A DNA stretch of 64,000 nt. Source: JBHJHP01 sp042219855. GTDB taxonomy: Bacteria; Bacteroidota; Bacteroidia; Bacteroidales; UBA5342. Numbering within the stretch: position 1 is the first letter of the stretch; every line of letters begins with the position of its first letter. Shown here one piece after another: positions 54,012 through 63,888 of this stretch. Where the stretch lies: the NCBI RefSeq assembly GCF_042219855.1, contig NZ_JBHJHP010000006.1, forward strand, positions 62,001 to 126,000, read 5' to 3'. The notes beneath the pieces were generated by a model. That model was not told where the DNA came from and did no database searches. It saw only the letters and a list, made by a program, of their open reading frames with translations. A program made the translations under genes and the position numbers.

Positions 54012-56792
54012 ATGCGAAAGTTTCTACTCACTTTGTTCCTTACGGGAATTATATCTTACAGTGCTAATGCGGATAATGAAAACACAGATGCTGGTGCCAG
54101 TAAACCAACGATAGCAGGCCGGATTGTAGACGAGGAAAACTTGCCTTTGCCTGGAGCTTCTGTTTTTATTGAAACACTGAATAAGGGTTCAATATCGGAT
54201 GTGAATGGCTTTTACCGGTTGACAGTTGCCAATCCGGGAGATTATACCGTATCAGTATCATATATTGGTTTTAAATCCCAGACTGGGGATATTAAAGTAG
54301 CACAGGGAGAAACAGCTACCCTGGACTTTAAACTGGAGGCCGGAATTAACATGGAGGAACTCGTGGTCAACAGTTCCCTTCAGGGTCAGTCTAAAGCAAT
54401 AAACCAGCAAAAAAACAGTGTAAATATTACCAATGTAATTTCATCGGACCAGGTGACCAGGTTCCCCGATGCCAATATTGGTGATGCATTGAAACGTATT
54501 CCGGGTATCAATGTACAGTATGATCAGGGAGAGGCCCGCTTTGGTAATATACGTGGGACTGCACCGGAATATAATGCAGTAACCATAAACGGCGACCGTA
54601 TTCCATCTGCTGAGGCAGAAACCCGTTCCATTCAGCTTGACCTGATTCCATCGGATATGATTCAGATGGTGGAGGTAAATAAGGTGATAACTCCTGATAT
54701 GGATGCTGATGCCATCGGCGGTTCGGTGAACCTTGTTACGAAAAGTTCACCATATAAGCGCCGCATTTCGGGTACCGTTGGCGGAGGCTATAATTTTCTT
54801 TCAAACAAACCGGATGAAAACATTTCCCTGGTGTATGGTGACCGCTTTTTGAAGGATAAACTGGGAATGGTCCTTTCCGGTTCGTACCAGAATATAAGCC
54901 TTGGATCGGATAACATAGAAGGTGAATGGGAAAAAGGTGATAATATGAACTTTATGACCGATTTTCAGATTCGTACCTATAATGTGCAGCGTGAACGCCA
55001 AAGTTATTCGGCTTCATTCGATTATAATTTTAATGCAAACCATAAAATTGAACTCAAAGGGATTTACAACCATCGTAAGGACTGGGAAAACCGCTACAGA
55101 GTTCAGTTTAAAGATATTGAATATAATGAGGATGATGGCGTTTGGGAAGCAGAAATAAGACGTCAGACAAAAGCCGGAACGGGTGATCATAAATATGCAC
55201 GTCTTGAAGATCAGAAAGCAATGGATTTTGCCTTAAAGGGCGAACATCACTTTGGTGCTGCCGAATTGTCCTGGAAAGGGTCTTATGCTAAAGCTTCAGA
55301 AGACAGGCCTAACGAACGATACATTGCGTACCGCTACAAGGGAACGGTCATTAATCCGGATCTTTCTGATACCAGAAAACCGTTTTATGCAATTGTAACG
55401 CCGGATGCAAAGGACCTAAGCAGTGAATGGGGTTTGAAAGAATTAACAGAACAACATCAGTATACCGATGATATTGATAAAAACTTTAAAATTGATTTCG
55501 CGGTTCCGCTTAATGACGGGAAATTTAAAAACAGGGTAAAGGTTGGAGCAAGCTACAAAGGTAAAGAGAAGAAGCGTGACAATGATTTTTACGAATATGA
55601 ACCGGAGGATGAGGATGCATTTAACGCCGGTTCGTTTCAGAATATGGTTGACATGAGTAAAGATAATTTCCTTGCGGGAGACCGGTATCAGGCCGGAAAT
55701 TTTATTTCGAAAGAATATTTGGGTGGTATTGATTTTAATTCCGGATTTATTAAAACCCGGGTACTCGAAGAACTTGCAGGTAACTTTAATGCCAAAGAAA
55801 ATGTATTTGCCGGTTATATCAGATATGACCAGAGTATAGGCAAGAAATTAGACCTGGTTGCCGGGTTGCGTATGGAGGCAACAAATCTTGAATATACAGG
55901 CAGGGAGCTTAAGGTTGATACCGAAGGAGATGAATCGCTTTCAGTAACCGGTCCGATTACAGATAACTATGTGAATCTTCTTCCGGGAGTTATAGGAAAA
56001 TATTCGTTTAGCAAAAATACAATGTTGAAGTTTGCATGGACAAATACAATTGCCCGTCCGAAATATTTTGATCTGGTACCCCATGTTCAGATTAACCTTG
56101 AGGATATGGAAGCTGAAATCGGAAATCCGGAGCTCGTGCCTACCAAATCAATGAATTTTGATGCTATGTTTGAACATTACTATAAAAGCATCGGACAGAT
56201 ATCTGCCGGGATTTTCTATAAACGTATTTCCGATTTTATTGTCACTCAGGAATCAAGAGATTTCGCATATGCCGGTAACACTTATGACAAATTCTTTCAG
56301 CCCCTGAATGCCGGGGATGCCAATCTTTACGGGTTTGAACTTGCTTTTCAGCGTCAGTTTGATTTTCTGCCGGGTTTTTGGAAGCAGATCGGTTTTTATG
56401 CCAATTATACCTACAATCATTCCAGGGTTAAAAACTTTAACCTGGAAGGTCGCGAGAATGAAGATGTTAAACTACCGGGCACTCCTGATAATACGTTCAA
56501 TGCATCACTTTATTACGAAGGAAAGAAACTAACATTAAGAGCATCGCTTAACTATGCAGATGCGTTTATTGATGAGATGGGTGATGAGGCATTTTATGAC
56601 AGGTATTATGACAAGGTAACCTATCTGGATTTTAATGCAAACTTTTCAATCACTGACAAGCTGAATATATTTGTTGAGGCAAATAATCTTTTGAATCAGC
56701 CTTTGAGATATTACCAGGGTTCTCCTGAAATGACAATGCAGGAAGAATACTATGGGTCCAAAGTGTTTTTAGGAATTAAATTTGACATTTAA
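54012..56792 (+). CDS. TonB-dependent receptor with CarboxypepD_reg-like N-terminus
   Basis: A signal peptide ends near SYSANA. A CarboxypepD_reg-like domain spans ~30-110 (AGRIVDEENLPLPGASVFIE), then a plug at ~130-240 (DANIGDALKRIPGINVQYD, RGTAPEYNAVTINGDR, IGGSVNLVTKSSP), and the rest is a 22-strand-type barrel with the C-terminal GIKFDI. This outer-membrane receptor would import a bound ligand using TonB energy. The phytase gene 64 bp downstream suggests phytate or its breakdown products as ligand. An intergenic hairpin at 56814 lies between the two genes. No SusD partner is visible. Confidence 0.92.
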   Translation: MRKFLLTLFLTGIISYSANADNENTDAGASKPTIAGRIVDEENLPLPGASVFIETLNKGSISDVNGFYRLTVANPGDYTVSVSYIGFKSQTGDIKVAQGETATLDFKLEAGINMEELVVNSSLQGQSKAINQQKNSVNITNVISSDQVTRFPDANIGDALKRIPGINVQYDQGEARFGNIRGTAPEYNAVTINGDRIPSAEAETRSIQLDLIPSDMIQMVEVNKVITPDMDADAIGGSVNLVTKSSPYKRRISGTVGGGYNFLSNKPDENISLVYGDRFLKDKLGMVLSGSYQNISLGSDNIEGEWEKGDNMNFMTDFQIRTYNVQRERQSYSASFDYNFNANHKIELKGIYNHRKDWENRYRVQFKDIEYNEDDGVWEAEIRRQTKAGTGDHKYARLEDQKAMDFALKGEHHFGAAELSWKGSYAKASEDRPNERYIAYRYKGTVINPDLSDTRKPFYAIVTPDAKDLSSEWGLKELTEQHQYTDDIDKNFKIDFAVPLNDGKFKNRVKVGASYKGKEKKRDNDFYEYEPEDEDAFNAGSFQNMVDMSKDNFLAGDRYQAGNFISKEYLGGIDFNSGFIKTRVLEELAGNFNAKENVFAGYIRYDQSIGKKLDLVAGLRMEATNLEYTGRELKVDTEGDESLSVTGPITDNYVNLLPGVIGKYSFSKNTMLKFAWTNTIARPKYFDLVPHVQINLEDMEAEIGNPELVPTKSMNFDAMFEHYYKSIGQISAGIFYKRISDFIVTQESRDFAYAGNTYDKFFQPLNAGDANLYGFELAFQRQFDFLPGFWKQIGFYANYTYNHSRVKNFNLEGRENEDVKLPGTPDNTFNASLYYEGKKLTLRASLNYADAFIDEMGDEAFYDRYYDKVTYLDFNANFSITDKLNIFVEANNLLNQPLRYYQGSPEMTMQEEYYGSKVFLGIKFDI

Positions 56793-56813
56793 TCTGTTTT
56801 ATATTATTTATAC

Positions 56814-56841
56814 TTCCGGAACTGATGTTGCAGTTCCGGAA
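56814..56841 (+). terminator. Hairpin between TonB receptor and phytase genes
   Basis: A perfect 11-bp stem (56814-56824 with 56831-56841) and a 6-base loop, followed by AT-rich but not T-run sequence. It may attenuate transcription between the receptor and the phytase or protect the 3' end of the receptor mRNA. Confidence 0.65.
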
Positions 56842-56855
56842 TAAATTTTAAACAC

Positions 56856-57944
56856 ATGAAAAACAGGCTAATATACTATATTCCCTCGTTGTTGGTATTT
56901 TTTGTTCTATCCTGTAACAGGCCAGGTGAAGGTTCCCGCAAAGCAGGAGAGCATATAAAGCATCTGGTCAATGCAACAACAGAGACTACGCCGGTGCCGG
57001 AAGGCAGGAATGACGATTCAGCTGATGATCCTGCCATTTGGATCAACCGGACTGATCCTGAAAAATCAATCATTGTAGGAACAGATAAAAAAGGTGGAAT
57101 GGCAACCTATAATCTGGATGGAAAGGAGCTTTACTATCTGGCATCAGGTAAAATGAATAACTGCGATATCAGACAAGGTTATTCTTTAAATGGAGATACG
57201 GTGGATATTGTTGCGGCTTCCAACCGTTCGTTTCAATCTATATCGTTGTTTCAAATCTATCCTGACGGAAAGCTGGATACAGTGCACGCCAGGCTTATCC
57301 CATCACAAATGCAGGACGAAGTTTATGGCCTTTGCATGTATCACAGCCGTAAAACAGAAAAATTCTTCGTGTTTGTCAACAGCAAAGCCGGTGAAGTGGA
57401 ACAATGGGAATTGTTTACCAATGGTAATAAAGTTGATGCTAAAATGGTTCGTTCCTTTTCTGTTGGAACCCAGACCGAGGGAATGGTAACGGATGATGAG
57501 AATGCCGTGTTGTATTTAGGTGAAGAGCAGGCCGGAATCTGGAAATTCAATGCTGAACCGGATGGATCAACCAATGGCACCTTTGTGAAGAACAGTTCAG
57601 AAGATAACAGAAACATAAAATATGACATTGAAGGACTGGCGATATATGATTCGGGCAACGGCAATGGTCTTTTGATGGCTTCGTCACAGGGAAATTATAC
57701 TTATGCCGTATTTGAAAGGCAGGACAGTAACAGATATCTGGGTAGTTTCAGGATTACTGATGGTGAAGTTGATGGTGTGGAAGAAACAGATGGAATTGAT
57801 ATAAGTGCTGTTCCAATGGGACCCAAATATCCGAAAGGCATTCTGGTGGTTCAGGATGGATACAATTATGACGGGCGGAAAAAAATGAGCCAGAATTATA
57901 AATACATCTCCATGGATAGTGTATTAAACCTGTTCAAATACTAA
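56856..57944 (+). CDS. Beta-propeller phytase lipoprotein
   Basis: A lipoprotein signal (MKNRLIYYIPSLLVFFVLSC) precedes ~340 residues with the beta-propeller phytase pattern: SADDPAIWIN, TDKKGGMATYNLDGKEL, NNCDIRQGYSLNGDTVD, EVYGLCMYHS, TEGMVTDDENAVLYLGEEQAGIW, YDIEGLAIYDSGNGNGLL. Calcium-dependent members of this family hydrolyse myo-inositol hexakisphosphate to lower phosphates. Surface display as a lipoprotein next to the TonB receptor fits a phosphate-scavenging unit. A frequent pairing of beta-propeller phytases with TonB receptors has been noted in bacterial genomes. Confidence 0.9.
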   Translation: MKNRLIYYIPSLLVFFVLSCNRPGEGSRKAGEHIKHLVNATTETTPVPEGRNDDSADDPAIWINRTDPEKSIIVGTDKKGGMATYNLDGKELYYLASGKMNNCDIRQGYSLNGDTVDIVAASNRSFQSISLFQIYPDGKLDTVHARLIPSQMQDEVYGLCMYHSRKTEKFFVFVNSKAGEVEQWELFTNGNKVDAKMVRSFSVGTQTEGMVTDDENAVLYLGEEQAGIWKFNAEPDGSTNGTFVKNSSEDNRNIKYDIEGLAIYDSGNGNGLLMASSQGNYTYAVFERQDSNRYLGSFRITDGEVDGVEETDGIDISAVPMGPKYPKGILVVQDGYNYDGRKKMSQNYKYISMDSVLNLFKY

Positions 57945-58234
57945 AATATAACGGACATTTTATTAAAAGACACTGACCAAAAAAGGCATATAAACAATAG
58001 AAACTTTTTTTGAAATAAACTTTCTTATACCCTCCATCCTTGAAGCTATCGGGCCTCTCCAAAAGTGGGAGACTTTATGTTCCCTTTCCGCATGTCGCAG
58101 AAGCTACAGCGGAGGGAAAAAGGGTTTTCATGGGTAGTTTATAACAGGCTACTTACAATCCATAAGTAAAGTTTATACAGATTTTACCTTTTGGACAGCC
58201 TCTTTTTGTTGCATATATAAAAAGGGTATAACCA
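57945..58234. other. 290-bp convergent intergenic region with an imperfect inverted repeat
   Basis: Between the phytase (+) and the efflux adaptor (-) lies a G/C-richer patch containing TCCCTTTCCGC (58081-58091) and GCGGAGGGA (58109-58117), an imperfect stem with a two-base bulge. This could terminate both genes. I see no open frame or RNA gene. Confidence 0.55.
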
Positions 58235-59350
58235 TCAGTCAATGGCAAGGTTGTATACACCTGTGACAAGTATTTTATCAGATTTCGGGGCCTCAGTCAA
58301 TTCTATAAAACGGTCTGTCTTTCTGCCTGTTTTAATTCTTGCCTTGCTGAAGAAGTAATTGTCCGGAGTTTCGTTTTCATATGTTAATATATAGGCGTCA
58401 TTTCCGGAAAAAAGCACGGCAGTTTCCGGAACAGAGAGAAGCATTTCTGAATTAACAACTACGTTTCCCTCTACAAACTGATCATTTACGAATTCTGAAG
58501 ATCCGGACGGGTCAATGTCTGCAAAACATTCAATGGACCTGGTATCAGACATTATGGCTTTTCCCACAGTTGCTAACCTGGCACTGTACCTTGTGCTTTT
58601 GTTTCCTGCAGAGTAGAACTCAATGGTCTGGCCTGGTTTCAGTTTATTGATGTCTTTTTCAAATACCGAAAGTTTTATCTGGAATGTTTCGGGATTAATA
58701 ATCTCAGCAATGGTTTGCTGCGGTTCGATATACTGACCAACAGTTGCAATAATGCTTGTTATATAACCTTTTATCGGCGACTTCAGGGTGTAAGCGGTGT
58801 AAAAATTCCCGTTTTCAATTTTGTCCGTATCCAAACCGATTTTCTCAAGTTTCATCTTCAGGGCATTCAACCTGGCTCTTTCGCCCATAAAGTTACTTTC
58901 GGCAAGAACAAATTCCTTTTTTGTTCCGATGTTTTCATCCCTGAGCTCTTTGGTCCGTTCATAATCGCTTTTCAATCGTCTCAACAGGGCTGATGATTCG
59001 GCATAATCCTTCTGCAGGTCAAATAAGGCGTTTCCGGTCACCTCCAGTAATACTGTTCCTTTGGCCGTTTCCATTCCGGGTTTACCATATATCTTACTTA
59101 TTATTCCGGGAACCGGAAGACTAATCTGAGCCTTTCCGTTTATGGTAGGTATAATGGTTCCGGTAAAGTAAACCATATCAGAAAACGAACTTAATTCCGG
59201 TGCACCCAGGGCCATCTTTTCCGAGTCAAACTGGGCTTTTGTAATTTGAATCAAATCAGACGGAGCTTCTTCTGTCTCCGCAGATTTGTTTTGACAAGAA
59301 AAAAGTACTGTGCTGAATAATAGTATGGATAAAATGAAGTGTGATTTCAT
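58235..59350 (-). CDS. RND efflux periplasmic adaptor (CusB/CzcB family)
   Basis: A lipoprotein signal (SILLFSTVLFSC) precedes a membrane-fusion adaptor of 371 residues: lipoyl-like half motifs PVPGIISKIYGKPGMETAKG and ILTVGQYIEP-type strand (IIATVGQYIEPQQTIAEI), an alpha-helical hairpin DYAESSALLRRLKSDYERTKEL, and the beta-barrel region GQTIEFYSAGNKS. It bridges the inner-membrane pump and the outer-membrane factor for heavy-metal export. The gene lies 12 bases after the pump gene. I cannot see the His-rich metal-binding N-terminus found in some CusB proteins, so copper versus zinc/cobalt specificity is unclear. Confidence 0.92.
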   Translation of the reverse strand: MKSHFILSILLFSTVLFSCQNKSAETEEAPSDLIQITKAQFDSEKMALGAPELSSFSDMVYFTGTIIPTINGKAQISLPVPGIISKIYGKPGMETAKGTVLLEVTGNALFDLQKDYAESSALLRRLKSDYERTKELRDENIGTKKEFVLAESNFMGERARLNALKMKLEKIGLDTDKIENGNFYTAYTLKSPIKGYITSIIATVGQYIEPQQTIAEIINPETFQIKLSVFEKDINKLKPGQTIEFYSAGNKSTRYSARLATVGKAIMSDTRSIECFADIDPSGSSEFVNDQFVEGNVVVNSEMLLSVPETAVLFSGNDAYILTYENETPDNYFFSKARIKTGRKTDRFIELTEAPKSDKILVTGVYNLAID

Positions 59351-59362
59351 AATCGTGACTGT

Positions 59363-62300
59363 TTATTTTGAATAATTTATGATTTCTGAAGATATGACGT
59401 TGTAGTTGAACAGGTTGTCGTAAAAGTCCAGTTCAATCCCCGAGGCAGATTCAAAACTGGTGACAAACTGGTAAAAATTGATTTCACCAAGTTCATAGGA
59501 TTTGAGCGCGGTACGCATGATCTCATCATACAGCATTTTGCCCTCAGAAAAATAATAATCCAGCTGTGCCTTGTATTTTAAGCGCGTATTTACAAGCTCA
59601 TTCAGATTATTATTGATTTTTTTAATTTCATTTTCCGAAGCCGTAGTTTGTGCGTTGGCACCAATTTTAGCTGCCTGAATACGGGCTTTATCATCTGCAA
59701 AAAGCAACGGAACGGCAATGCCAACCTGAAAACCGTGGTAGATTTTTGCATTATCATAACGGTTTGATCCCAGAAAGTAGTTAACCGTGAAGTCCGGCAA
59801 TGTTCTGTTTTTTTCCACTTTAACCAGTGAATTTGAAAAGTCATTTTCAAACTTTAGGAGTTGAATGGATGGAAGGGAATCAGGCTCCGGTGGTGCTACC
59901 TGTAACAACTCAAGGGAATCGGATACATTGAAGTCCGTGTCAGAATTCATAAGGGTCTTAAGCTTCTTATAGCTGTTCTCAAGGTCAATATTAACCGAAT
60001 TCAGAAGTATAACTGTCTGACTTTTTTTAGCTTTAATGTTCAGTACATCCAGCTGACTGATGTCACCTTTTTCTGCTTTTTTTTCTGAATTGTTCAGTAA
60101 TTCGGAGTACAGACTATCCAGGTTATGATACAGCTTTTGCTTGCTCTGCAACATCTGACAGCTGAAGTAAGCATGTGAAACGTCTTTAATCACGGTCCTT
60201 TTTTGTATGTCCAGTTTTGTTTCTGCAATCGAAACCTCAATGGATCTTGAATGGCTTTGAGCCGCGTAAAAAGTCGGGAAACTGAACCCCTGTTCTATAC
60301 CCCATACTTTTAAAGGGTATCCGTTTTCTGCTATATTATTCTGATCCAAACCATAACTTATCGTTGTATGATCAAATGCATAAGCCGTCTTCTTTAATGC
60401 TTTACTTTCATCTACCCTGAGCGAAGAGGCCGCAATTCCGGCATTATTTTGAAGGGCAATTTCAATGACGTTGTTCAGGTTCATCGTTTTGTTCTGACCA
60501 AACGTGGTCGTACCTGAGGCTAAAAGAATCAGGATCGCTGCACCCATACTACCCGACCGGATAAAGCGTGGGGGAAAGAGTTTGATGCGCCTGACATTAT
60601 AAAAAATTTCATAGAGAAGGGGCAATGCTATCATGGTAAGCATGGTTGAAGTTACCAGGCCGCCAATAACAACTGTTGCGAGCGGACGTTGAACTTCTGC
60701 CCCGGCTCCGGTTGAAATGGCCATAGGTAAAAAACCGGTTGCTGCAGCTCCTGCTGTCAGCATTACAGGACGCAGACGGTCTTTTGTTCCGGTTATGATC
60801 AGTTCTCGCATGGATTTCATCCCCTGATGTTCCAGTTCTTTCAGGTGTTCTATCAATACGATACCATTTAAAACGGCAATCCCGAACAGGGCAATAAAAC
60901 CTACACCTGCTGAAACACTAAAAGGCAATCCCCGAAGCCATAGCAGAAATACACCGCCGACTGTAGCCAAAGGAATTGCAGTGAATATCATGATGGCGTC
61001 CCGTAAAGACTTAAAGGCAAAATGCAGGAATATAAAAATCAGTAACATAGCTATGGGAACGGCAAGCAATAAGCGTCTGGACGCATTCTGTAAATTCTCA
61101 AACTGTCCGCCGTATTCAATATAATTTCCCGGACTGAGCTTAACGGTATTGTCTATGCGTTGCTGAATATCCATGATTACCGATTGTAAATCACGGTTTC
61201 TCACATTAACGGCCACCACAACGCGGCGCTGGGTATTGTCCCTTGATATTTTTGCCGGGCCCTGGGTATAAGATATTTCTGCCAGCTCCGACAAAGGAAT
61301 TTGTGCCCCCGTTGAAACAGGCACCTTGAGCTGACGGATATTATCGATACCTGTCCGGTTTTCATTGCCAAAGCGCATCACCATATCAAAGCGTTTTTCT
61401 CCCTCAAAAACAACGCCTACAATTTTGCCACCAAATGCTGAAGACAGGTATGTGTTTAAATCTTCAACATTAACGCCATAGTAGGCAATTTTACTCCGGT
61501 TATATTTTACCCTGATCTGTGGTAACCCAGAAGTCTTTTCAAGAATGATATCGCTGGCTCCGGGAATATCGGATATTCTGTTTTTAACCTCCGTGGCTTT
61601 CTGAGTGATGTAATCCAGATCTTCTCCGAATATTTTAATGGCAATATCGGATCGTACACCTGTTATCAGCTCGTTAAAACGCATCTCTATGGGTTGGGTA
61701 AATTCATATTCAATGCCCGGAATAACGGATAACGCTGTTTTGAATTTATCTGCCAGCTCTTCTTTGCCCTTCGCCACTTTCCATTCATCTCTTGGTTTTA
61801 ATTTGATGATCATGTCAATTTCTTCCATCGACATGGGATCGGTGGGTACCTCTGCTGCCCCTATACGCGATACAATCTGATGCACTTCATCGGGAAATTC
61901 GCTGATCAGAATATTTTCCATCCTGGTCGTCATCTCAACTGTTTTAGACAATGACGTGCCGGTTTTTAAAACAGGCTGTATCACAAAATCTCCTTCATCC
62001 AGTGTCGGAACAAATTCTCCTCCCATTCTTGAAAACAATACACCGGTTATGATAAGTGATACCAATGCCAGACCGAGCACGATTTTTTTATGGTTGCACG
62101 ACCATTTGATGACAGGCAGGTAGGACTTGTATGCTATATTCATGATCCGGTCAGAGATATTGAATTTTTTTGTTTTACCCGGACGCAGGAACAGTGATGA
62201 AGCTACCGGAAGCCAGGTGAGGCCCATAATCATGGCTCCGATGATGGCAAAGGAGAATGACAAGGCCATAGGGCGGAACATTTTTCCTTCCACGCCGCTC

Positions 62301-63709
62301 AGGGACAGAATCGGGATAAAAACGATAAGAATGATGACCTGTCCGAAGATGGCCGATTTCATCATTTTGGAAGCACCTTCATGTGAAATTCTGTCCATAA
62401 TAGTTTGACGCGTATCCTTGCCGCCTTCCAGTATTTCCTTCTTCTGCATCGTCATTTTTATGGCTATAAATTCCACAATAATAACTGCACCATCAATAAT
62501 GATCCCAAAGTCCAGTGCCCCCAGACTCATGAGATTGGCATCAATGCCGAAAATAAACATCATGGAAATGGTGAACAGCAGTGCCAGTGGTATCATGGAG
62601 GCGATGACAAGGGCTGAGCGGATATTGCCGAGTAAAAGAATGACGGTCAGCATGACAATTATGGCTCCTAAAACCAGGTTTTCTACTACTGTGAATGATG
62701 TTTTGGCAATCAGTTCACTCCGTTCCAGAATCGGATTGATAAAAACACCTTCCGGAAGATTGGTCTGAATCTCTTCTACCCGGGCGTTTACTTCATTGAT
62801 CACCTCTTTGGAGTTGGCATTTTTAAGCATCATAATCTGCCCGAGAACCGTCTCACCTTTGCCGTTTGCCGTGATAGCCCCAAAGCGGTTTGCATAGCCG
62901 AAATGAACTTTGCCAAGATCCCTGATCAATACCGGTGTTCCGGCATTGTTTCTGACCACAATGTTTTCGATGTCTTCAAGAGATGTCACCTGTCCATCGC
63001 CCCTGATGAAATAGCTTTGGTTGGTTTTCTCAATATAGGATCCTCCTGAAATGCTGTTGTTTTTTTCCAGCGCATCAAAAACATCCATCAGGCTGATATT
63101 GAGATTGAGCAGACGCGACGGATCAATCGCAACTTCATACTGTTTTAAATAACCTCCCCAACTGTTAATCTCCACCACTCCGTTAATGCCCGATAATCTT
63201 CGTTTAATAATCCAGTCCTGTATGGTTCTTAAATCCATAGGTGAATACCGGTTCTCATAACCGGGTTTTACATCAACGATGTACTGGTAGATTTCCCCAA
63301 GTCCGGTAGTTATAGGACCCATTTCCGGCGCACCGTAAGCCTCCGGAATATTTGCCGATGCACTCTTTATCTTTTCAGCAATTAACTGACGGGGAAGATA
63401 GGTTCCCAAACGTTCCTTAAACACAACGGTTACAACGGAAATACCAAATTTTGATACCGACCGGATCTCCTCCACGCCAGGTAAATTTGCCATTTCCATT
63501 TCTACAGGCGCCGTAATAAACTGTTCTATCTCCTGTGTTGAAAGATTTCCGGAAGTTGTAATCACCTGTACCTGATTGTTGGTGATATCAGGAACAGCTC
63601 CTACAGGTATTCTTGAAATAGAGTAAATGCCAAATCCTGCAACTGTTAGAGTAAAGAGGATAATTATCAGTTTATTTCTGACACTAAAATTTACAATTTT
63701 TTCCAGCAT
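59363..63709 (-). CDS. CusA/CzcA heavy-metal RND pump fused to a TolC-like outer-membrane factor
   Basis: ATG 63709 (MLEKIVNFSVRNKLIIILF) is used; a start at 63745 adds 12 atypical residues. Residues 1-~1040 are a complete CusA/CzcA pump: GIDANLMSLGALDFGIIIDG with its helix-4 Asp, FRPMALSFSFAIIGA, GTSLSKTVEMT, and the C-terminal TAGAAATGFLPMAI. At ~1046-1072 a signal-peptide-like segment (SMGAAILILLASGTTTFGQ) opens a ~380-residue TolC/CzcC-type protein (LNNVIEIALQNNAGI, coiled helices, DFTVNYFLGSNRYD). One chain therefore encodes the inner-membrane pump and the outer-membrane duct; signal peptidase could cut them apart. Heavy-metal (Cu/Ag or Co/Zn/Cd) export is inferred from the family. Confidence 0.93.
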   Translation of the reverse strand: MLEKIVNFSVRNKLIIILFTLTVAGFGIYSISRIPVGAVPDITNNQVQVITTSGNLSTQEIEQFITAPVEMEMANLPGVEEIRSVSKFGISVVTVVFKERLGTYLPRQLIAEKIKSASANIPEAYGAPEMGPITTGLGEIYQYIVDVKPGYENRYSPMDLRTIQDWIIKRRLSGINGVVEINSWGGYLKQYEVAIDPSRLLNLNISLMDVFDALEKNNSISGGSYIEKTNQSYFIRGDGQVTSLEDIENIVVRNNAGTPVLIRDLGKVHFGYANRFGAITANGKGETVLGQIMMLKNANSKEVINEVNARVEEIQTNLPEGVFINPILERSELIAKTSFTVVENLVLGAIIVMLTVILLLGNIRSALVIASMIPLALLFTISMMFIFGIDANLMSLGALDFGIIIDGAVIIVEFIAIKMTMQKKEILEGGKDTRQTIMDRISHEGASKMMKSAIFGQVIILIVFIPILSLSGVEGKMFRPMALSFSFAIIGAMIMGLTWLPVASSLFLRPGKTKKFNISDRIMNIAYKSYLPVIKWSCNHKKIVLGLALVSLIITGVLFSRMGGEFVPTLDEGDFVIQPVLKTGTSLSKTVEMTTRMENILISEFPDEVHQIVSRIGAAEVPTDPMSMEEIDMIIKLKPRDEWKVAKGKEELADKFKTALSVIPGIEYEFTQPIEMRFNELITGVRSDIAIKIFGEDLDYITQKATEVKNRISDIPGASDIILEKTSGLPQIRVKYNRSKIAYYGVNVEDLNTYLSSAFGGKIVGVVFEGEKRFDMVMRFGNENRTGIDNIRQLKVPVSTGAQIPLSELAEISYTQGPAKISRDNTQRRVVVAVNVRNRDLQSVIMDIQQRIDNTVKLSPGNYIEYGGQFENLQNASRRLLLAVPIAMLLIFIFLHFAFKSLRDAIMIFTAIPLATVGGVFLLWLRGLPFSVSAGVGFIALFGIAVLNGIVLIEHLKELEHQGMKSMRELIITGTKDRLRPVMLTAGAAATGFLPMAISTGAGAEVQRPLATVVIGGLVTSTMLTMIALPLLYEIFYNVRRIKLFPPRFIRSGSMGAAILILLASGTTTFGQNKTMNLNNVIEIALQNNAGIAASSLRVDESKALKKTAYAFDHTTISYGLDQNNIAENGYPLKVWGIEQGFSFPTFYAAQSHSRSIEVSIAETKLDIQKRTVIKDVSHAYFSCQMLQSKQKLYHNLDSLYSELLNNSEKKAEKGDISQLDVLNIKAKKSQTVILLNSVNIDLENSYKKLKTLMNSDTDFNVSDSLELLQVAPPEPDSLPSIQLLKFENDFSNSLVKVEKNRTLPDFTVNYFLGSNRYDNAKIYHGFQVGIAVPLLFADDKARIQAAKIGANAQTTASENEIKKINNNLNELVNTRLKYKAQLDYYFSEGKMLYDEIMRTALKSYELGEINFYQFVTSFESASGIELDFYDNLFNYNVISSEIINYSK

Positions 63710-63888
63710 GATGTAATTATTCTGAATTGAGAGTTTTAATAACACGTTTCAATAAGACACTATGTCCTTATTAAAGATCTAATTCTGGGTGGAAATGAAT
63801 GTTGAATGACACAATATTAATTGTTGTCAATCTATTGTCGGTTAATTTTATTCAGTGTAAATATAACTCATTTGCTTCATTTTTTAAT

